NCBI GenBank assembly: GCA_963792385.1
Contig: CAWBVZ010000002.1
Location: forward strand, 1 to 64,000
Length of the DNA stretch: 64,000 nt
Direction: 5' to 3'
DNA from: DASSUW01 sp963792385
Lineage (GTDB): Bacteria > Actinomycetota > Thermoleophilia > Solirubrobacterales > Solirubrobacteraceae
This document shows, piece by piece, positions 16,987 through 25,587 of this stretch. The translations under genes and the position numbers were made by a program. How positions within the stretch are numbered: position 1 is the stretch's first letter; the number at the start of each line of letters is the position of its first letter. A model generated the notes under the pieces. That model did not search any database, was not told the DNA's origin, and was given only the letters and a program-made list of their open reading frames with translations.

Positions 16987-18174
16987 ATGCACGATCTCGA
17001 CGCCCTCGCCGCCGACCTCCGCGAGCGGCTGCTGGCGGACGCCGCAGACGCACCGGGGGAGGACGCCACAGAGCGGATCCGGGCGCTGGTGGACCGCGAG
17101 GCGGCGGTGCTCGACGCGGGCGCGCGGGCGGAGCTGGCGGGCCGGATCGCCGAGCGGGCGTTCGGGCTCGGGCCGCTGGAGCCGCTGCTCAGCGACCCCG
17201 GTGTCGAGGAGCTGATGGTGTGCGGGACGGCGCCGGTGTGGATCGAGCGCGGCGGCCGGCTCGAACGCACATCCGTCCGATTCCCGCACGAGCGCGACTT
17301 GCGCGACGCGATCGAGCGGATCCTCGCGCCGCTGGGCCGGCGCGTCGACGAAGCCGAGCCGCTGTGCGACGCTCGGCTGCCGGATGGCTCGCGCGTGAAT
17401 GTGGTGATCCCGCCGCTGGCGCTCGACGGTCCCGTGCTGACGATCCGGCGCTTTCGCCGGCGCGGCTTCAGTGCCGACGACCTCGTCGCCAACGGCACGG
17501 TCACGCGGCCGCTGCTCGAGTTCCTCGGGCGCGCCGTGCGCGCTCGGGCGAGCCTGCTGGTGTGCGGTGGCACCGGCTCCGGCAAGACGACGACGCTGAA
17601 CGTCCTGTCGAACTTCATCGGCGCGGGCGAGCGCGTGGTGACGATCGAGGACGCCGCCGAGCTGCGGCTGCGCCAGCCGCACGTGATCCGGCTCGAGGCG
17701 CGGCCGCCGAACCTCGAGGGCCGCGGCGAGGTGACGATCCGCCGGCTCGTGCGCAACGCGCTGCGCATGCGGCCTGACCGCATCGTCGTCGGCGAGGTGC
17801 GCGGGCCGGAAGCGCTCGACATGTTGAGCGCGCTGTCCACCGGTCACGACGGCTCGCTGTGCACGATCCATGCGGGCACGCCGGCCGAGGCGCTGCGGCG
17901 CGTCGAGACGCTCGCCCTGATGGCCGGGCTCGGCCTGCCGCACGCGGCCCTGCGCGAACAGGTCGCCGACGCGTTCGACCTCGTGGTGTGCCAGGCGCGC
18001 GGGGCGGACGGCACGCGCCGCGTCGTCGGCGTCGCGGAGGTCGTCCGCGTGGCCGGCGGCCCGGCCGCGCGTGAGCTGTACGCGTGGCGCGGCGGCCGCG
18101 GGCACTGGCGCGCCGCGCTCAGCGATCCGCTCGCCGCGCGGCTCGCGGCGGCGGGCGAGGCGGCCGCCGCGTGA
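16987..18174 (+). CDS. cpaF: Tad/Flp pilus assembly ATPase CpaF (TadA)
   Basis: 395 residues from the ATG at 16987. It powers assembly of Flp-type pili as a hexameric secretion ATPase at the inner membrane. Motifs in order: the N-terminal helical region ending in FGLGPLEPLLSDPGVEELMV, the P-loop GGTGSGKTT, the Asp box VTIEDAAELRL, Walker B RIVVGEVRGPEALDML, and the His box GHDGSLCTIHAGTPAEAL. The 145-nt gap to the divergent hydrolase gene holds the likely promoter and two small inverted repeats. tadB overlaps its stop by 4 nt. The match to the CpaF/TadA subgroup of type II/IV secretion ATPases is strong. Confidence 0.94.
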   Translation: MHDLDALAADLRERLLADAADAPGEDATERIRALVDREAAVLDAGARAELAGRIAERAFGLGPLEPLLSDPGVEELMVCGTAPVWIERGGRLERTSVRFPHERDLRDAIERILAPLGRRVDEAEPLCDARLPDGSRVNVVIPPLALDGPVLTIRRFRRRGFSADDLVANGTVTRPLLEFLGRAVRARASLLVCGGTGSGKTTTLNVLSNFIGAGERVVTIEDAAELRLRQPHVIRLEARPPNLEGRGEVTIRRLVRNALRMRPDRIVVGEVRGPEALDMLSALSTGHDGSLCTIHAGTPAEALRRVETLALMAGLGLPHAALREQVADAFDLVVCQARGADGTRRVVGVAEVVRVAGGPAARELYAWRGGRGHWRAALSDPLAARLAAAGEAAAA

Positions 18175-19016
18175 GCCGCGCAGCGCTGCTCGCGTTCGGT
18201 GCCGGCGCCGCCGCGGTGCTCGGCTCGTGGGAGGCGCTCGCCGCGGTCGAGCGGTCGCAGATCCTGGCCGCGCTCGGACGGGCGGTCGAGCCGCTCGCCC
18301 GCGCCGGTCGAGAGGGCCGCGAGCCCACGCGCCCGGAGCGGCGCCGGCTCGCGCTGCTCGCGACCGGCGCGCTGACCGCCGCCGGCTGGCTGGTCGGCGG
18401 CCCGGTGCTTGCCGTGCTCGCCGCGGTGGCGGGTCCGGCGCTCGTGGTGGCGGCCGTGCGTGCGCGCCGGCGGCGGTACGCCCGCGAGCTGCGCAAGGGC
18501 GCGGCCGGCGCCGCCCGTGCGCTCGCGGACGCCGTCGGCGCGGGGCATTCGATTCGCGGCGCGCTGGCCGTGGCGGCCGAGGGGACCGGTGGTGCGGCCG
18601 GCCACGAGCTGCGGGCGGCGGCGCGCGGGCTTGCGCTCGGGGACCCGACCACGACCGTGCTCGAACGGTTGCGCGAGCGCGCCGGCGACCCGGCGTGGGC
18701 TGCGATCGTCGCCGGCATCCTGCTGCAGCGCGACGCGGGCGGCGACCTCGCCGGGCTGCTGCGCGACCAGGCGGCGGCGCTCGAGGCGGCGGACCGGATC
18801 GAACGCGACGCTCGCACGGCGACCGCGCAGGCGCGCTTCACCGCGCGGCTCGTCCTCCTGCTCCCGGCCGGCGCCGCGCTGCTCGCGGAGTTGGTGAGCC
18901 CGGGCCTGCTCGCAGGTCTGCTCGCGCACCCGCTGTCCGTCTGGCTCGTCGCCATGGCGGCCGTCCTGCAGGCGACCGCGATCGTCGCGGTGTGGCGACT
19001 GGCGCGCACGCGATGA
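18171..19016 (+). CDS. tadB: Tad pilus inner-membrane protein TadB
   Basis: 281 residues from a GTG at 18171 overlapping cpaF by 4 nt. It is a type II secretion F-domain protein: two hydrophobic segments near residues 60-95, a central cytoplasmic helical domain (LRKGAAGAARALADAVGAGHSIRGALAVAAE, then GDPAWAAIVAGILLQRDAGGDLAGLL), and two terminal membrane segments (LVLLLPAGAALLAELV, VWLVAMAAVLQATAIVAV). TadB and TadC form the inner-membrane platform on which CpaF acts. The sequence is unusually rich in alanine and arginine, as are its neighbours. Confidence 0.88.
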   Translation: MSRAALLAFGAGAAAVLGSWEALAAVERSQILAALGRAVEPLARAGREGREPTRPERRRLALLATGALTAAGWLVGGPVLAVLAAVAGPALVVAAVRARRRRYARELRKGAAGAARALADAVGAGHSIRGALAVAAEGTGGAAGHELRAAARGLALGDPTTTVLERLRERAGDPAWAAIVAGILLQRDAGGDLAGLLRDQAAALEAADRIERDARTATAQARFTARLVLLLPAGAALLAELVSPGLLAGLLAHPLSVWLVAMAAVLQATAIVAVWRLARTR

Positions 19017-19825
19017 CGCGCTCGGTGCTGCTCGCCGCCGCGGCCGGAACACTGTCGGCGCCGGCTGTCGCCGAGTTGCTGGCGGCCGTGCGCCGGCCGC
19101 GGGCGGCGCCGGCGGGGGTCGCCGCGCTCGCGCGGATCGGGCGCGGGTTCGGCTGGCGCGCGCCGCGCGGGCTGGCGGCGCGGATCGCCGCCGCCGGGCT
19201 CGACACGCCCGCGGGCGACGTGATGGCCGTCAAGGCGGGCGCGGCGCTCACGGGCTTGGCCGCCGCAGTAGCGCTGGCGCCGGCCGCGCCCGGCCGGGCC
19301 GGCATCGCGCTGCTCGTCGCCGGCCCTGCCGCCGGCTTCCTCGCACCCGACGCCGGGCTCCGGCGCCGCACTCGCCGCCGCGCCCGCGCGATCGAGGCCG
19401 AGCTGGCCGACGTGCTCGACCTCCTGCGCGTGTCGGTCGCAGCCGGCCTTGCCCCGGGCCGGGCGCTCGCTGAGGTCGGCCGTCGCCACCCCGGCATGCT
19501 GGCCGGCGAGCTCCGGCGCGCCGCCGCTCACGCCGCGCTGGGCGTGCCGCGCGCGACGATCTATGCCCGGCTCGAGGCGCGCTGCCCGGCCGCCGGGGTG
19601 CCGGCGCTGGTCGCCGCGCTGCGGCGCGCCGACCGCCACGGCGCCCCACTCGCACCGGTGCTCGCGGCCGAGGCACGCGCCGCCCGCGCGCGGGCCGCGC
19701 AACGCTCCGCCGAGGCTGCCGCGCGGGCCGCGCCGCAGATCCAGCTCGTCGTCGCGCTGCTGCTCGTCCCGGCGGTGCTGCTGTTGGTCGCGGCGGCGCT
19801 GCTGCCGGCGATCGTGCCCGCCTGA
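19013..19825 (+). CDS. tadC: Tad pilus inner-membrane protein TadC
   Basis: 270 residues from the ATG at 19013, overlapping tadB by 4 nt. Like tadB it has the T2SS F-domain (IEAELADVLDLLRVSVAAGLAPGRALAEVG, then GVPALVAALRRADRHGAPLAPVL) between two pairs of membrane segments; the last (LVVALLLVPAVLLLVAAALLPAIV) ends 3 residues from the C-terminus. It completes the cpaF-tadB-tadC unit. It converges with the DUF3352-like lipoprotein gene, with a single base between the two stops and no visible terminator. The pilin, prepilin peptidase and TadZ/CpaE genes are not in the window. Confidence 0.87.
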   Translation: MTRSVLLAAAAGTLSAPAVAELLAAVRRPRAAPAGVAALARIGRGFGWRAPRGLAARIAAAGLDTPAGDVMAVKAGAALTGLAAAVALAPAAPGRAGIALLVAGPAAGFLAPDAGLRRRTRRRARAIEAELADVLDLLRVSVAAGLAPGRALAEVGRRHPGMLAGELRRAAAHAALGVPRATIYARLEARCPAAGVPALVAALRRADRHGAPLAPVLAAEARAARARAAQRSAEAAARAAPQIQLVVALLLVPAVLLLVAAALLPAIVPA

Positions 19826-19826
19826 G

Positions 19827-21389
19827 CTACTTCAGGCCGGCCGCGATCCTCATCTGCGCGTGTCCGGGGCTGCCCTTGGCGCCCATCGCGATCACGTCGT
19901 AGGCCTCGAGGTAGGGCTTCGCCTGATCCCAGCTCGGATCGGCCTGGCCGCTCGAGTCGACGAGCGCGACGATCGATGGCATCGAGAGCAGGAGGCTGGG
20001 GTCGATGTCCTCGAGCGCGTCCCTGGCCTGGCCGTAGATCTCTGCATCGCCGAGCTTGTCGGAGGGTTTGAGCGCCGCGCCCGCGGCGTCGGTGCCGTAG
20101 GCGATGACCACCTTGCCGCTGCCGCGCGCGAACACGATCGGCTTCGGGACGCCGGCGTCCTGGACCGCGAACGCGACGTCGGCGCCGTCGATCTGGATCG
20201 GGTTGGCCTTCACGCCGGCCGTCGACTGCAGAAGCCCGACCAGCTTGCCGAAGCCGGTCGCGGCCTTGGCCTCGTCGGTGACCTGGATCACCGCGCCGCC
20301 GCCGAGGTTCTCGATGCTGTCGCCGCGGATGAAGAAGGCGACGTCGCCGATCCAGCTCAGCACGTCGTTGTCGAGGTCGATCCCGTAGCGCTGCTTCAGC
20401 TGGCCTTGGAGCGCCGCGCCACCGAGGGCACCGGCGAACGTGTCCAGTGATGCCTTCAGCGCCGCGCCGTAGTTCGGCGAACCGAACGCGCCCCACGAAT
20501 CGCCCGGCAGCTCCTTCATCAGCGGCGTGCTGGCGCCGGTCCAGAGGTTGGAGAGGCCGCCGAGCGACTTTGCACCCTCGACGTCGACGGTCACGTCGAG
20601 CGCGAGCCGGTCGCCGTTGGCTGCGAACGACCCCATGATCGGGCCGACCTTCTCCAGCGGCACGAGCTGCTGGAACTGGCGCAGCTGCTCCTCGCCGCTC
20701 GGCTGGCCTTCGAAGCCGATCTTCAGCAGCTGCTTGAAGTCGAGGTAGAAGTGTCCGAGCCGGTCATCGGCAAGGTTGTCGGTGCCGTTGCGGTAGCGGT
20801 CGGAGTCCGCCAGCGCCTTGCCGTCCTTCAGCGTGTCCAGCGTGCGCTTGAACTGGGCTTCCGGGCCGGCGATCAGGAAGTCTTCGGTGGCGCCGACCGC
20901 GTCGCCGCCCTCGTCGACCTGGTAGTCGGTGCCCTGGTAGGAGCGGTCGGTCATCTTGTCGCCGCTCGCCTTGCGCCCCTTTTCGACGGCGGCCAGAGCG
21001 GCGTCCTGGTCGGTGATCGCGATGATCGCCGCGCCCACGGGATCCTCGCCGCCGCCGCTAGTGGCGAGCCAGACGCTGGCGCGCTCGCCGAGCCACGGCT
21101 TGATGTCCTTCTCGTAGTCGAGCTTCGCGGTGCCGTCCTCTTTCAGCGCCTTGTCAAGGAACTCGGAGATCTTGCCCGACGGGTCGTCCGTGCGCAGGAC
21201 CTTGCCGGCCGCGTCCAGCGCGTCGTCGCGCAGGTCGCCCTGCGGCTGGATGACGGCCTCGAAGTAGAGCGGCGCATCCGCCGGGACGGCGCTGGCCGGA
21301 TCGGCATCGCCGGACGCGGCGCCGCCTCCACAGGCGACCACGAGCGAGGCGAGGAAAGCGAGCGCGGCGAACGAGGCGGCACGGAGCAT
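19827..21389 (-). CDS. DUF3352-like secreted lipoprotein
   Basis: 520 residues from the ATG at 21389, with a GAAGGA ribosome site just upstream. The N-terminus is a lipoprotein signal: hydrophobic ASFAALAFLASLVVACGGG, with the lipobox cysteine at about residue 20. The mature part begins AVPADAPLYFEAVIQPQGD, the usual opening of DUF3352 proteins, and continues with paired segments such as DVAFFIRGDS and AVIQVTDEAKAATGFGKLV. These are large, soluble, surface-anchored proteins of unknown function found mostly in actinobacteria and cyanobacteria. It is divergent from mraZ, with a 368-nt regulatory region between them. No catalytic residues can be pointed to. Confidence 0.82.
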   Translation of the reverse strand: MLRAASFAALAFLASLVVACGGGAASGDADPASAVPADAPLYFEAVIQPQGDLRDDALDAAGKVLRTDDPSGKISEFLDKALKEDGTAKLDYEKDIKPWLGERASVWLATSGGGEDPVGAAIIAITDQDAALAAVEKGRKASGDKMTDRSYQGTDYQVDEGGDAVGATEDFLIAGPEAQFKRTLDTLKDGKALADSDRYRNGTDNLADDRLGHFYLDFKQLLKIGFEGQPSGEEQLRQFQQLVPLEKVGPIMGSFAANGDRLALDVTVDVEGAKSLGGLSNLWTGASTPLMKELPGDSWGAFGSPNYGAALKASLDTFAGALGGAALQGQLKQRYGIDLDNDVLSWIGDVAFFIRGDSIENLGGGAVIQVTDEAKAATGFGKLVGLLQSTAGVKANPIQIDGADVAFAVQDAGVPKPIVFARGSGKVVIAYGTDAAGAALKPSDKLGDAEIYGQARDALEDIDPSLLLSMPSIVALVDSSGQADPSWDQAKPYLEAYDVIAMGAKGSPGHAQMRIAAGLK

Positions 21390-21631
21390 GGGCGGCGGGT
21401 CCTTCCCCTGGCTGACGATTCCGCGTGTCTCCCACGCGGCCCCACGAAGGGTAGGTGCAGGGTCGATACCCCGCAAGGTGTCGTGCAAACGGCTCGGATG
21501 CAACCGGCCGTGCAGGTACGCGCCCCGCGTGCACGAACCCGCCCGGCCAGTGTTCTTCCTGGAAAGCGCCGATTTTCTGGTTCGCGATGTGACAGCGTTC
21601 AAGTCGCGTGGGGCGAATGACGACATTTGTG

Positions 21632-21660
21632 TTGCAGAGTGGGGCGGTGTGGGGTACGTT
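21632..21660 (+). promoter_or_regulatory. mraZ promoter with MraZ boxes inside the spacer
   Basis: TTGCAG (21632-21637) and TACGTT (21655-21660) are separated by 17 nt, a plausible housekeeping promoter. Two TGGGG boxes (21640-21644 and 21650-21654) lie in that spacer with a 10-nt period. This is the known MraZ operator design of TGGGN repeats with 5-nt gaps. A further TGGGG at 21609-21613 is 31 nt upstream, about three helical turns. MraZ bound here would block RNA polymerase. The rest of the 21390-21757 gap shows nothing else except the two hairpins listed separately. Confidence 0.7.
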
Positions 21661-21716
21661 CCACTCTGCGAAGCCGGTCCGGGGTGGCGGGGCTCCTCCC
21701 ACCCAGCCACCCCGGA
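21634..21716 (+). other. Two tandem hairpins in the mraZ leader
   Basis: Hairpin 1: GCAGAGTGG (21634-21642) pairs perfectly with CCACTCTGC (21661-21669). Hairpin 2: TCCGGGGTGGC (21678-21688) pairs perfectly with GCCACCCCGGA (21706-21716), 11 bp with a 17-nt loop. Hairpin 1 overlaps the MraZ boxes and would act as DNA or only partly in RNA. Hairpin 2 lies wholly in the predicted 5' leader, 41 nt before the mraZ start, and has no U tract after it. Confidence 0.65.
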
Positions 21717-21757
21717 TCGACTGAACCCACTTCGCCAACGAGTTGGAAACATGAGCC

Positions 21758-22192
21758 TTGGCCTTCCACGGCACCTTCGAACACTCGCTCGACTCCAAGA
21801 ACCGGCTGACGGTCCCGTCCCGGTTCCGGTCGGCGCTGTCCGGGAAGGTGTTCCTGGTTCGGGGCGTCGATCCCTGCATCTCGCTGTATCCGGAGGCGAC
21901 GTACACGGGCCTCACGCAGGCGGCGCTGTCGGGCCTGAACCCGTTCTCGCCGCAGGCGCGCGAACTCAAGCGGATGCTGTACGGCAACGCGACGGACACG
22001 GAGCTGGATTCGGCCGGCCGCGTGATGCTGACCCCGCGCCAGCTCGAGCACGCGACGATCGACCGCGAGGTCGTCATCACCGGCGCCGGCGACTGTCTCG
22101 AGCTCTGGGACCGCTCGGCCTGGGAGGCCTACGACCGCGACCTGACCCAACGGGCGCCTGACCTCACCGCATCTCTTGGCCATCCTGCTTGA
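21758..22192 (+). CDS. mraZ: Transcriptional regulator MraZ
   Basis: 144 residues from a TTG at 21758 (MAFHGTFEHSLDSKNRLTVP). It is the autorepressor of the dcw cluster, binding TGGGN repeats in its own promoter as an oligomeric ring. Two AbrB-like halves are visible: EHSLDSKNRLTVPSRFR near the start and ATDTELDSAGRVMLTPRQLEHA from about residue 72. The DxxGR motif is exact in the second half and reads DSKNR in the first. An ATG at 21751 is in another frame and would give no MraZ sequence. rsmH starts one base after the stop. Confidence 0.92.
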   Translation: MAFHGTFEHSLDSKNRLTVPSRFRSALSGKVFLVRGVDPCISLYPEATYTGLTQAALSGLNPFSPQARELKRMLYGNATDTELDSAGRVMLTPRQLEHATIDREVVITGAGDCLELWDRSAWEAYDRDLTQRAPDLTASLGHPA

Positions 22193-22193
22193 C

Positions 22194-23129
22194 ATGCCAC
22201 GCACTCACGTCCCGGTCCTGGCGGGTGAGCTGATCGAAGCTCTCGACCCGCGGCCCGGGGAGACCGCGATCGACTGCACGCTCGGCGCCGCCGGCCACGC
22301 CCGGCTGGTCGCCGACCGCCTCGGGCCGGCCGGCACGCTGATCGCGATCGACCGCGACCCGCTCGCCGAGAAGGCGTTCGCCGAGCTCGCGGCCGAGGTG
22401 GCGTGCGAAACCCGCTTCATCCGCGCCGACTTCGAGCACGGCCTGCGGCAGCTCGCCGAGGAGGGCGTGCGCGCCGACATCGCCTACCTCGACCTCGGCA
22501 TGTCCTCGATGCAGGTCGACACGCGCGAGCGCGGCTTCTCGTACGCCTACGACGCCCCGCTCGACATGCGGATGGACCCCGAGCAGGACCTGACCGCCGC
22601 CGACCTGGTCAACACGTGGGACCGGCGTCGGCTCGCGCGCGTGCTGCGCGAGTACGGCGAGGAGCGCTACGCGGACCGGATCGCCGGCCAGATCGTCCGC
22701 CGCCGGCCGCTGACCACCACGTTCGAGCTCGTCGACGCGATCACCGCCGCGATCCCCGCGCCCGCGCGGTTCGCCGGCGGTCACCCGGCGAAGCGCAGCT
22801 TCCAGGCGATCCGGATCGCCGTCAACGAGGAGCTCGCCCAGCTCGACGCGGCGCTGCCGCTGGCATGGGACGTGCTGCGCGTCGGCGGCCGTCTGGCCGC
22901 GATCTCGTTCCACTCGCTCGAGGACCGGCGCGTGAAGCGCTTCCTCACGGAGAAGGCGCGCGGGTGCATCTGCCCGCCCGACCTGCCGGTGTGCGGGTGC
23001 GGCCGCACGCCCGAGGCCGAGTCGGTGTTCCGCCGCTCCGTCGCACCGACGCCCGGTGAGATCGCGGACAACCCGCGTTCGAAGTCGGCCCGCCTGCGGG
23101 CTGCCCGCAAGCTCAGGGAAGAGGTGTAG
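22194..23129 (+). CDS. rsmH: 16S rRNA (cytosine-1402 N4) methyltransferase
   Basis: 311 residues from the ATG at 22194, one base after the mraZ stop; the frame is open to a TTG at 22176 but the ATG gives the normal N-terminus (MPRTHVPVLAGELIEALDP). It methylates C1402 of 16S rRNA using S-adenosylmethionine. Motifs: HVPVL, DCTLGAAGHA (SAM site), AIDRDPLA, the signature AYLDLGMSSMQVDTRERGFSY with LDMRMDP, and the later FHSLEDRRVK and ARGCICPP segments. One glycine of the usual GGAGHS reads GAAGHA. It is the standard second gene of the dcw cluster. Confidence 0.95.
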   Translation: MPRTHVPVLAGELIEALDPRPGETAIDCTLGAAGHARLVADRLGPAGTLIAIDRDPLAEKAFAELAAEVACETRFIRADFEHGLRQLAEEGVRADIAYLDLGMSSMQVDTRERGFSYAYDAPLDMRMDPEQDLTAADLVNTWDRRRLARVLREYGEERYADRIAGQIVRRRPLTTTFELVDAITAAIPAPARFAGGHPAKRSFQAIRIAVNEELAQLDAALPLAWDVLRVGGRLAAISFHSLEDRRVKRFLTEKARGCICPPDLPVCGCGRTPEAESVFRRSVAPTPGEIADNPRSKSARLRAARKLREEV

Positions 23130-23879
23130 ATGCCCCCGCAAACTGCCGCCGCCCGCGCACGGACGCGCCAGGCGACCGCTCGCGCGCGGACCGCGACCCG
23201 TCCGGCCGCCCCGCGCCGCGTCTCCGGGCCGATGCGCCCGGCGCCCGCCGGAGCGCCGCCGCTGCGCCGCGGCAACACCGGCGTCTTCGAGCGCCTGCGC
23301 GCGCTGCCCGAAACCCGGGTGGTCGACGGCCTGCTGCGCGGGCGCGTCTGGATCTGGCTGATCGGCCTGCTGCTCGGCGGCATCGTCGCGATGCAGGTGT
23401 CGCTGCTCAAGCTCAACGCCGGCATCTCGCGGGCGGTCACGACGGCCGGCACGCTCGAGCGCCAGAACGCCGACATCGAGGCCGACATCGGGCGCCTGTC
23501 GTCCGGGCAGCGCGTCCGTGAGGCCGCTTTAGCTGACGGCATGATCACGCCCGCCGCGGGCGCGGTGCAGTTCCTGTCGGCACGGCCTGACCGTGACTCG
23601 CGGCTCGCGGCGCGCCGGATGCAGCCGCCCAGCGACACCGCCGCCGAGATCATGGCGAACGGCGGCCGTGAGCCGGGCGTGCTGGCCGCGGCGCCCCTGA
23701 CCACGACGACGACGCCGCTCGTCGCTCCGGGCACGACCGACCCGGCCACGACTACGACCACGACCACGCCGGCCACGACGACGACGACCGACCCGGCGGC
23801 GGTCGCGACCCCGGCTCCGACCGTCACGCCCACACAACCAGCGGCGGACAACGGGGCCGCCGTCGCCCCACAGGGATAA
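23130..23879 (+). CDS. ftsL: FtsL-like cell division protein with Thr-rich tail
   Basis: 249 residues, starting directly after the rsmH stop. The layout is a 70-residue basic, disordered N-terminus, one membrane segment (VWIWLIGLLLGGIVAMQVSL, about 73-92), a short coiled coil (GTLERQNADIEADIGRLSSGQRVREAALADG), and a long extracytoplasmic tail. FtsL is called from this topology and from the position between rsmH and ftsI; sequence identity is always low in the family. The tail includes a threonine-rich stretch encoded by ACG/ACC trinucleotide repeats (about 23695-23800), an unusual feature for FtsL. It would act with FtsQ and a DivIC-like partner to activate septal wall synthesis. Confidence 0.75.
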   Translation: MPPQTAAARARTRQATARARTATRPAAPRRVSGPMRPAPAGAPPLRRGNTGVFERLRALPETRVVDGLLRGRVWIWLIGLLLGGIVAMQVSLLKLNAGISRAVTTAGTLERQNADIEADIGRLSSGQRVREAALADGMITPAAGAVQFLSARPDRDSRLAARRMQPPSDTAAEIMANGGREPGVLAAAPLTTTTTPLVAPGTTDPATTTTTTTPATTTTTDPAAVATPAPTVTPTQPAADNGAAVAPQG

Positions 23880-23885
23880 CGGTCT

Positions 23886-25544
23886 GTGCGGCTCATCGAG
23901 CGCCGCATCGGCTTCCTCTTCGCCGTCTTCCTCGCCCTGCTGCTGATCGGCGGCTTCAAGGCCGCGTGGCTCGGCGTCGTGAAGGCGGGCACGCTCAAGC
24001 ACGCCGCCTCGACCCAGCAGAAGGCCGACATCACCGTCCCCGCCCGCCGCGGCACGATTTTCGACCGCGGCGGCACCGAGCTCGCCGTCTCCCAGCCGGC
24101 GGTGACGATCGCAGTCACGCCGTACCTGATCAAGGATCCCGGCGGTCTTGCCGCTCGGCTCTCGCCGCTGCTCGACAAGCCCGAGGACGAGCTGCTGAAG
24201 GTGTTCGCCCGCCGCGACACCGGCTTCGCCTACCTCGCCCGCCGCGTCCCGCCCGCACGCGCCCGCCGCATCCAGCGGATGGAGATCGAGGGGCTCGAGT
24301 TCATCCCCGAGTTCGAGCGCAACTACCCGCGCGACTGGATGGCGTCGCAGCTGCTCGGCGTCACCGGCACGGACCACCAGGGCTTGTCCGGGATCGAGTA
24401 CTCGCTCGACGAGCACTTGCGCGGCCGCGACGGCGAGCGCAAGCTCACGAAGGACGCGCTGGGCGACGCGATCCAGCTACGCGAGACGCAGCGGACGGTG
24501 CCTGGCACCGACGTGCGCCTGACGCTCGACGCCGCGATCCAGGAGAGCGCCGAGGACGTGCTCGCCGACGTCGGCGCCGAGCTGAAGCCCAAGGGCGCGA
24601 CCGCGATCGTCATGGACCCCCGCGACGGCGCGATCCTGGCGCTCGCGAACTGGCCCCAGGTCAACGCCAACGCGCCCGGCGACGCGCCCGACTACGCGCG
24701 CCAGAACCGCGCGATCGGCGCCACCTACGAGCCGGGCTCGACGTTCAAGGCGTTCACGGTCAGCGGCGCGCTCGAGGAGCACCTGGTGACGGCGGACACG
24801 TCGTTCAACCTGCCGCCGACGATCAAGGTGGCGGACCGCGAGATCGGCGAGTCGCACCCGGTCGGCTACCGCACGCTGACCACGGCGGGCATCCTCAAGG
24901 AGTCGAGCAACGTCGGCGCGATCATGATCGGCCAGCGCCTCGGCGCGACCGAGTTCGACAAGTGGGTGCGGCGCTTCGGTTTCGGCAAGCCGACAGGGAT
25001 CGACCTGCCGGGCGAAGAGCGCGGGATCGTGCTCGACGTCAAGAACTACTCCGGCGCCTCGATGGGCAACCTCCCGATCGGGCAGGGCATCGCCGTCACG
25101 CCGATGCAGATGGCGACCGCGTACGCGGCGATCGCCAACGGCGGCATCCTGCGGCCGCCGCACATCGTCGAGGACGTCGGCACGCGCGAGGCGCGCAAGC
25201 CGAAGGGCCACCGCATCATGTCCAGCATCACCGCCGCGTCGCTGCGCCGGATGCTCGAAGGCGTGTTCGGCCCGGGCGGCACGGCCTCGGGCGCCGGCAT
25301 CGACGGCTACGTGCTCGCCGGCAAGACCGGCACGGCGGAGAAGCCGGACGAGTTCGGCGGCTACTCGAAGACGAAGTTCGTGTCCTCGTTCGTCGGCTTC
25401 GCACCCGCGCGGCGGCCGAAGCTGCTCGTGGCCGTGATGGTCGACGAGCCGCAGGGCGACATCTACGGCGGCACGGTCGCGGCGCCCGCGTTCCGGAAGA
25501 TCACGAGCTTCGCGCTGCAGTACCTGCGGATCCCGCCGGACTGA
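23886..25544 (+). CDS. ftsI: Septal peptidoglycan transpeptidase (class B PBP, FtsI)
   Basis: 552 residues from a GTG at 23886. One N-terminal anchor (IGFLFAVFLALLLIGGFKAA) precedes the PBP dimerisation domain (ARRGTIFDRGGTELA, NYPRDWMASQLLG). The transpeptidase domain has the active-site motif STFK in EPGSTFKAF, the SSN motif in LKESSNVGAI, and KTGTAEK. It cross-links septal peptidoglycan with FtsW as the glycosyltransferase partner. The length is normal for FtsI; there is no PASTA domain. The next three genes (tetR, aidB, GNAT) are not dcw genes, and murE resumes at 28640. Confidence 0.94.
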   Translation: MRLIERRIGFLFAVFLALLLIGGFKAAWLGVVKAGTLKHAASTQQKADITVPARRGTIFDRGGTELAVSQPAVTIAVTPYLIKDPGGLAARLSPLLDKPEDELLKVFARRDTGFAYLARRVPPARARRIQRMEIEGLEFIPEFERNYPRDWMASQLLGVTGTDHQGLSGIEYSLDEHLRGRDGERKLTKDALGDAIQLRETQRTVPGTDVRLTLDAAIQESAEDVLADVGAELKPKGATAIVMDPRDGAILALANWPQVNANAPGDAPDYARQNRAIGATYEPGSTFKAFTVSGALEEHLVTADTSFNLPPTIKVADREIGESHPVGYRTLTTAGILKESSNVGAIMIGQRLGATEFDKWVRRFGFGKPTGIDLPGEERGIVLDVKNYSGASMGNLPIGQGIAVTPMQMATAYAAIANGGILRPPHIVEDVGTREARKPKGHRIMSSITAASLRRMLEGVFGPGGTASGAGIDGYVLAGKTGTAEKPDEFGGYSKTKFVSSFVGFAPARRPKLLVAVMVDEPQGDIYGGTVAAPAFRKITSFALQYLRIPPD

Positions 25545-25587
25545 CGCGCACAACTGCTGAACCGTGATTCAATTCTAGGCGAGCGCC

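Noticed and set aside
21751..22161. ATG at 21751 as an alternative start upstream of mraZ
   Set aside because: It is in a different frame and gives an Arg-rich sequence with no similarity to MraZ; the TTG at 21758 gives the family N-terminus.
23695..23800. ACG/ACC repeats as a CRISPR or tandem repeat array
   Set aside because: The repeat unit is a codon triplet within an open frame, without spacers.
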